A stretch of 64,000 bases of DNA from Saprospirales bacterium. GTDB taxonomy: Bacteria > Bacteroidota > Bacteroidia > Chitinophagales > Saprospiraceae. The translations under genes were made by a program, and so were the position numbers. This document shows positions 59,777 to 64,000 of the stretch, in pieces (positions within the stretch are counted from its first letter, which is position 1; each line of letters begins with the position of its first letter). The stretch lies in assembly GCA_016719895.1 (NCBI GenBank), contig JADJYG010000010.1, positions 1-64,000 of the forward strand, given 5' to 3'. The notes under the pieces are model-generated. The model saw only the letters and a list, made by a program, of their open reading frames with translations. It searched no databases and had not been told where the DNA came from.

Positions 59777-59992
59777 TTTGATTTCGAAGGGGTGTACGAC
59801 GAGGTCGTCAAACACCAGCGCATCGCCTACACGATTGCCGATGGCCGGAAAGTGGTAGTTGGGTTTCAGGCCACCGGCGGCCAAACCCGGGTCGCAGAAA
59901 CGTTCGAAGCCGAGAACATGCACCCGCACGAGATGCAACGGGCAGGTTGGCAAGCCATTTTAGACAATTTCAAACGCTATGCCGGGCGCTGA
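59777..59992 (+). pseudogene. C-terminal half of an SRPBCC/AHSA1-like protein
   Basis: The frame reads TFDFEGVYDEVVKHQRIAYT, then DGRKVVVGFQATGGQTRVAE and HPHEMQRAGWQAILDNFKRY, the second half of AHSA1/START-like proteins. The first half (about 75 residues with the START of the fold) is missing, and upstream lies the end of the lipoprotein gene. The first usable start is GTG 59792, which would give only 66 residues. Probably a deletion remnant. Confidence 0.7.
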
Positions 59993-60125
59993 CCCGGCGC
60001 AAAGCGCGTATCCTGCACGACCATGCCTGAACCATTAAAAAACCTGTTTTCACACCCGATGTGCACTGCAGTCGCAGCCGGCATCCGGTTCGTTTGGGCG
60101 GATTTTGATGATGCGTACGGGATTA

Positions 60126-61400
60126 TCAACCCAGTACCAGCTCTGGCGAGCGCTCAGATTCCCGGCCGGAAAACCAAACGGCCATCGCGGCCGACAGCAC
60201 CAGCCAGGCGCCGAGCGCCCACACGCTCCAGGCGCCAATATTGGCCCGCATACCAAACCAGTCGCCCCCTGCATACCAGATGACGCCCAGCCCCAGCGCC
60301 GACTTGCCGGCCTCCATCCAGGCAGCGGCGGGGTTGCGATCCATCAGCTCGGTGTAGGCGTAAATGGAGAGGAAAAAAAACGCGCCGAAATAAAAAACGC
60401 CTGGTATGCCGATTTCTGCCAGATATGCGAAGAAGTAGACCAACAAAAAATAGTTGAAAAACAACTGTGCCCAGGACCAGGCCACGAGTGCCGGCGGGGC
60501 TTGGGGGTCGTATTTTTCAAAATGGTAGACGTCGGCGATGCTGAACACCGGGTAGCGGGCCTCCACGTCGGAGGGGCGCCAGCCGGTGGGCATGGCCCAG
60601 ATACGAATCTTGTCCCACCAGCTGCGGGTGCGCCAGGCGTCCAGCGCCAGCAGCCAGAGGTGTTGGAAGTTGATTTTGATGGGATTCCAGGTGCGAACCG
60701 GGCGCTTGACGCCGTACACCGGCGGCACCGCGGGCAGTTCTTCCTGAAAGGTGCCAAACCAGCGGTCCCAGCAGATAAAAATCTGCCCGTAGTTTTTATC
60801 CATGTATTCGGGGTTGATAGCATGGTGCACGCGGTGGTGCGAGGGCGTGACGATAATGCGCTCCAGCCAGCCCATTTTTCCAATCAGCCGTGTGTGGTAC
60901 CAGTATTGTAAAAACAGGTGCAACGGCGCTACCACAGCGATAATCTTGCCCGGCACGCCCAGCAGCGCCGCAGGCAGGAGCAAAAAGGTGAAAAAATTGA
61001 TCAGCCCGGAGATATTCTGCCGCAATGCGCACGAAAGGTTGAACTCTTCGCTGCTGTGGTGAATGATGTGCTGGTTCCAAAAGAAATTGATCTCGTGGTT
61101 CCAACGGTGCGCCCAGTAGCCCTGAAAGTCGACCGCCACAAAAGCAATGGCGTACAACAGTCCGGTTTCCTGGATACGCCAAACGGCCAGGTGCCCGGCC
61201 ATCCACCCGTACGACAGGATGCCGACGCTCAGGCCCAACACGTCTTTGACCACGTTGGTGATGCCGGAAGAAAAACTCGACACGCTGTCCATCCCGCGAA
61301 TGACGTGGGCGCCGCGGTACCACTCCACGCCTTTTTCGATAAAAAACAGGAGGAAAAAAATGGGGACCACGAGGTTGAGAATCGCTCCGTATGCTTCCAT
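60126..61400 (-). CDS. Fatty acid hydroxylase / sterol desaturase family protein
   Basis: A 424-residue membrane protein with the three His motifs of the family: AHRWNHEINFFWNQHIIHHS (HxxxH and HxxHH) and TPSHHRVHHAINPEYMDKNY (HHxxHH, then N). Six to eight hydrophobic helices surround them, and a C-terminal part (YPVFSIADVYHFEKYDPQAP) is shared with alkylglycerol-monooxygenase-like proteins. It should use di-iron and oxygen to oxidise a lipid chain. ATG 61400 (MEAYGAILNLVV) is chosen over the TTG/other start at 61430. The tandem-repeat array begins right upstream. Confidence 0.87.
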   Translation of the reverse strand: MEAYGAILNLVVPIFFLLFFIEKGVEWYRGAHVIRGMDSVSSFSSGITNVVKDVLGLSVGILSYGWMAGHLAVWRIQETGLLYAIAFVAVDFQGYWAHRWNHEINFFWNQHIIHHSSEEFNLSCALRQNISGLINFFTFLLLPAALLGVPGKIIAVVAPLHLFLQYWYHTRLIGKMGWLERIIVTPSHHRVHHAINPEYMDKNYGQIFICWDRWFGTFQEELPAVPPVYGVKRPVRTWNPIKINFQHLWLLALDAWRTRSWWDKIRIWAMPTGWRPSDVEARYPVFSIADVYHFEKYDPQAPPALVAWSWAQLFFNYFLLVYFFAYLAEIGIPGVFYFGAFFFLSIYAYTELMDRNPAAAWMEAGKSALGLGVIWYAGGDWFGMRANIGAWSVWALGAWLVLSAAMAVWFSGRESERSPELVLG

Positions 61401-61434
61401 GGCCACAAATATCCTGAATGTCCTGCACACCTGA

Positions 61435-62098
61435 GGACAGGATTTTTTAATACGGACAGGATTGACAAGATTTCGCAGGATCGACAGGATTTTTTCCGCC
61501 GTAGAGTGATGGGACAGGATTTGCAGGATTTTTCAGGATCAACAGGATTTTTTCCGCCGTAGAGCAGGGGACAGGATTGACAAGATTTCTCAGGATCTAC
61601 AGGATTTTTTCTTCCGTAGAGCAGGGGACAGGATTTGCAGGATTTCTCAGGATCGACAGGACTTTTTCTTCCGTAGAGTGATGGGACAGGATTTGCAGGA
61701 TTTCTCAGGATCGACAGGATTTTTTCCGCCGTAGAGTGATGGGACAGGATTTGCAGGATTTCTCAGGATCGACAGGATTTTTTCCGCCGTAGAGTGATCG
61801 GACAGGATTTGCAGGATTTCTCAGGATCAACAGGATTTTTTCTTCCGTAGAGCAGGGGACAGGATTTGCAGGATTTCTCAGGATCAACAGGATTTTTTCT
61901 TCCGTAGAGTGATGGGACAGGATTTGCAGGATTTCTCAGGATCGACAGGATTTTTTCTTCCGTAGAGTGATGGGACAGGATTTGCAGGATTTCTCAGGAT
62001 CAACAGGATTTTTTCTTCCGTAGAGTGATGGGACAGGATTTGCAGGATTTCTCAGGATCGACAGGATTTTTTCCGCCGTAGAGCAGGGGGCAGGATTT
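61435..62098 (+). repeat. Tandem array of about eleven 58-base repeats
   Basis: The unit contains acaggatttgcaggatttct, caggatcgacaggatt and ccgccgtagagtgatggg. About eleven copies follow head to tail with mosaic differences: cgacagg or caacagg in the middle, cttcc or ccgcc before gtagag, and tgatgg or caggg at the end. The mix of variants suggests repeated unequal exchange. The unit itself is made of aggatt/caggat sub-repeats. It lies between the start of the hydroxylase-family gene and an IS3 element, is not coding in a stable frame, and is not a CRISPR since spacers are absent. Confidence 0.9.
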
Positions 62099-62181
62099 TG
62101 AGGTGGCTCAATTTTGCCGCACACTTTTCTGTAAAGAGATAAGGTTCGGTTGGTTTGATTCCGGGGCTCAAAGTTCATTGA

Positions 62182-63042
62182 TCAGGCTGGCATAGAATTT
62201 TGCGCAGCATGCCATTTTTGTTCAAGCAGTTCAGGTATTTCGTAGCCGATTGCCGAATGTCGGCGTTTTCGGTTGTAATACAGTTCAATGTATTCAAAAA
62301 TCACGGTATAGGCGTCGTCAAAGCCATTAAGGAACGTGTCCGAAATAAGTTGCCGTTTTCGGCGAGTGTATTCTTGGCGCTGGCAAGGCGGTGAAACAGG
62401 CGCATAGCATCGCTACGCAACTGTTTTACCAACGAAGTCAGCGTCAAGAAGACGCCGCCCAAAATGGTAAGTTATTTCGGACACGTTCCTAAAGGCCCCT
62501 TTTTCTAATAGTTCAGCCTTAAGTCGGCTAAATAAACTTTCCCCCATAGCATTATCATAGTGGTTGTCCTTACGGGTCATGCTTTGCAGAAATTCGTGTT
62601 GTCTGAGCAGATTTCGGAATGTTTGCGAGGCATACTGCTTGCCGCCATCGCTGTGTATAATCAGGCCTTTTGGCAACACTTTGTGGTTAATTGCTTTTTT
62701 CAATGCGTTTTCAAGCAAAATACTCCGCATGTGATCGGCCAATTCCCACCCCACAATGACCCGGCTAAACATATCTTGCCAACAAGCTAAATACAGAAAC
62801 GAACCATTGGCCAGCGGGATATAGGTGATGTCGCCTACCAGTACCTGGCCCGGACGGCTCGGCGCCGCCCCCTCCAGCAGCAGATTCGGGCTAAGTCCCA
62901 GCCGATTTTGTCGAACTCAGCCGGTAACTCTGCCCCCGATTCCATGTATAAAATGAACTAAAACAAACACTTAAACCATACATAAATTCCAAACAGCATA
63001 CTCGGCAGATAATACCTGGATTACCTTATAGAGCAGTGTCAT
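62182..63042 (-). pseudogene. IS3 transposase OrfB, with internal deletion and MITE insertion
   Basis: The start ATG 63042 overlaps the orfA stop (ATGA) and gives MTLLYKVIQVLSAEYAVWNL, then a stop. The DDE core reappears as LVGDITYIPLANGSFLYLAC (first Asp), LIIHSDGGKQYAS (second) and GESLFSRLKAELLEKGAF (Glu). After AF the frame enters the palindromic element and resumes as NGFDDAYTVIFEYIELYYNR and KRRHSAIGYEIPELLEQKW, ending at 62182. About 70 residues between the N-terminal helix-turn-helix and the core are missing. Not functional. Confidence 0.85.
62331..62489. mobile_element. Palindromic MITE-like element, copy 2, inside IS3 orfB
   Basis: The ends ggaacgtgtccgaaataa and the complement are perfect over 18 bases, with TAA on both sides (62328-62330 and 62490-62492). 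Without it and one TAA the orfB codons read straight from GAF to NGFDD. It shares the ends GGAACG, the length of about 158 bases, the three-base duplication and inner words such as GGCG-ATAGCA-CGCTA with copy 1 at 9457. Confidence 0.8.
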
Positions 63043-63329
63043 GTCGTTCGTCCGAAAATAGCCAAGGCTTTTTTTAAAATATCCCGCTCCATTTCAACCT
63101 GCCGTAATTGCTTGCGAAGCTGCTCTAATTCGGCATCCTGAGTGGATTCTTCCAGGGAATACCCCTTTTTTTGCTCCGTTCGCCATTTGTACAATATGTT
63201 TTCGCTTATTCCTAATGAACGGGCTACATCAGGCACGCCTCGCCCATTGGTGACCATGCGTAAGGCTTCCATTTTGAAGCCTTCGTCATACTTCCGACGC
63301 ATTGTTTTGACCTTCGTTTGTTTTTCCAT
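63039..63329 (-). CDS. IS3-family OrfA (helix-turn-helix)
   Basis: A 96-residue protein with the Tnp_1/HTH_8 pattern KYDEGFKMEALRMVTNGRGV, PDVARSLGISENILYKWR and a leucine-zipper-like helix (ELEQLRKQLRQVEMERDILK) ending KKALAIFGR. In working elements OrfA joins OrfB through a -1 frameshift to make OrfAB. Here orfA is whole but orfB is broken. Confidence 0.92.
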   Translation of the reverse strand: MEKQTKVKTMRRKYDEGFKMEALRMVTNGRGVPDVARSLGISENILYKWRTEQKKGYSLEESTQDAELEQLRKQLRQVEMERDILKKALAIFGRTT

Positions 63330-63380
63330 CTTGACACAAATTTAAGAGAGTTTTGTGTGCGGAAAAATTAGACCATCTCA

Positions 63381-63440
63381 ATCCTGCGAAATCTTGTCAA
63401 TCCTTCCCCAGCACTCTGCGGAAGAAAAAATCCTGCCGAT
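63381..63440 (-). repeat. Single 58-base repeat unit, opposite orientation
   Basis: Read on the minus strand the bases contain gacaggatcggcaggatttt, cttccgcagag and ggattgacaagatttcgcag, close to the first unit of the array at 61456. The IS3 element thus separates inversely oriented repeats. It lies directly behind the clpB stop. Confidence 0.7.
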
Positions 63441-63445
63441 CCTGT

Positions 63446-64000
63446 CTACACTTCCGCCAATTTTTCCGTAACAACTTCCTTTCCGCTGATCACGGCTTTG
63501 CGGCCGAATACCAGGCCCGCCGCGTCGGCGCCGATCAGCACCGTGTCGCCTTTGACATAGTTACCCGCAAGCACGTGTTTAGCCAGTTCGTTGATCAGTT
63601 CGCGCTGAAGCGTCCGTTTGAGCGGGCGGGCGCCGAACTGGGGGTCGAATCCATGTTCGACCAGCAGTTTAGCCGCCGGCTTGGTGAGTTCGAGTTGAAG
63701 TTCCTGGCGGACAAGCATGTCGCGGATATCGGTCAGCAGGATGTCGAGGATCAGCTGCATCTGATCCTTCATAAGCGGGTGGAACACGATCACTTCGTCG
63801 ATGCGGTTCAGGAATTCAGGCCTTAGGCTGGTGCGCAAGGCATCCAATACTTCGCTTTTGGCTGTTTCCAGCACTTCGCCCTTGCGTTTGTCGGGCATTT
63901 CCGGGTAGTCTTCGAAGACTTCCATGATGCGGTCGCTGGCGAGGTTGGAGGTCATGATGATGATGGTGTTTTTGAAGTTGGCGGTGCGGCCTTTGTTGTC
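63446..64000 (-). CDS. clpB: Chaperone ClpB, 3' part (gene continues beyond window)
   Basis: About 185 C-terminal codons are visible, starting beyond base 64000. They read NFKNTIIIMTSNLASDRIME, then RPEFLNRIDEVIVFHPLMKD (sensor II side) and FDPQFGARPLKRTLQRELIN, all characteristic of the second AAA+ module and D2 small domain of ClpB. The stop is at 63446. ClpB takes protein aggregates apart together with DnaK. The end (KAVISGKEVVTEKLAEV) is normal, so the gene is intact on this side. Confidence 0.95.
   Translation of the reverse strand, partial: DNKGRTANFKNTIIIMTSNLASDRIMEVFEDYPEMPDKRKGEVLETAKSEVLDALRTSLRPEFLNRIDEVIVFHPLMKDQMQLILDILLTDIRDMLVRQELQLELTKPAAKLLVEHGFDPQFGARPLKRTLQRELINELAKHVLAGNYVKGDTVLIGADAAGLVFGRKAVISGKEVVTEKLAEV

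Larger units (their letters stand above)
62099..63380 (-). mobile_element. IS3-family element, damaged and interrupted
   Basis: Imperfect inverted ends are visible: tgaggtggctcaattttgcc (62099 on) against the complement of 63355-63380, both with CCGCACAC inside. It contains orfA (intact) and orfB (deleted inside and cut by the palindromic element at 62331). The flanks are 58-base repeat sequence in opposite orientation (left caggatt, right aatcctg), and no direct target duplication is seen, so the flanks may have been rearranged. Confidence 0.78.

Noticed and set aside
61435..62098. CRISPR array
   Set aside because: Units are directly adjacent without unique spacers, the 58-base unit is itself repetitive, and no cas genes are seen.

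Overview
The window looks like a chromosomal segment of a moderately GC-rich Bacteroidota, probably close to Saprospiraceae (inference, no marker tree possible here). Signs are type IX secretion C-terminal domains, many lipoproteins, a PadR-PspC pair, DUF3098 and DUF5682 proteins, and promoters of the Bacteroidota type (TTG, about 20 bases, TAnnTTTG). Most of the window is ordinary chromosome: rpsF-rpsR-rplI, panC, glgP, DAHP synthase fused to chorismate mutase, ftsX-DUF3098-uppP, ftcD, secA, ruvA, lon and the 3' part of clpB.

Region 1-5.7 kb is accessory DNA. An IS4-family element with perfect 20-base inverted ends and a 9-base target duplication sits inside a GIY-YIG (URI-type) nuclease domain of the kind found at the C-terminus of polymorphic toxins. 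Next come a Fic protein bracketed by an inverted 9-mer and hairpins that resemble gene-cassette ends, a PIN toxin cut off by an IS1182-type transposase fragment, a Crp-like regulator without a proper start codon, and a P-loop ATPase remnant.

Region 5.7-39.2 kb is mostly housekeeping, envelope and secreted-protein genes. It also holds a 157-base palindromic mobile element, a possible leader-peptide/attenuator before DAHP synthase, an orphan promoter-terminator pair at 27.7 kb that suggests a small RNA of about 80 nt, and a Uma2 nuclease remnant behind secA.

Region 39.4-49.3 kb is the most interesting part: a minus-strand hyf-like operon (methyltransferase, two HyfB/NuoL-like subunits, HyfC, HyfE, HyfF, HyfG, HyfI). 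It encodes a membrane complex related to energy-converting hydrogenases. The large subunit lacks all four NiFe cysteines and the small subunit lacks three of four proximal-cluster cysteines, but an N-terminal ferredoxin-like domain with four cysteines is fused to it. This fits the energy-converting-hydrogenase-related (Ehr) complexes rather than a hydrogenase. Four frameshifts lie in three of its membrane subunits, all at or near homopolymer runs, and almost none elsewhere in the window, so the operon is either decaying or misassembled here.

Region 49.5-64 kb has lon, a TraB/GumN lipoprotein, a HEAT-repeat cyclophilin, an M14 carboxypeptidase, two tRNA genes (an odd Leu-CAG-like one and Gly-TCC), a fatty-acid-hydroxylase family protein, an array of about eleven 58-base tandem repeats, and an IS3 element that is itself interrupted by a second copy of the palindromic element. 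The clpB gene runs off the right edge.
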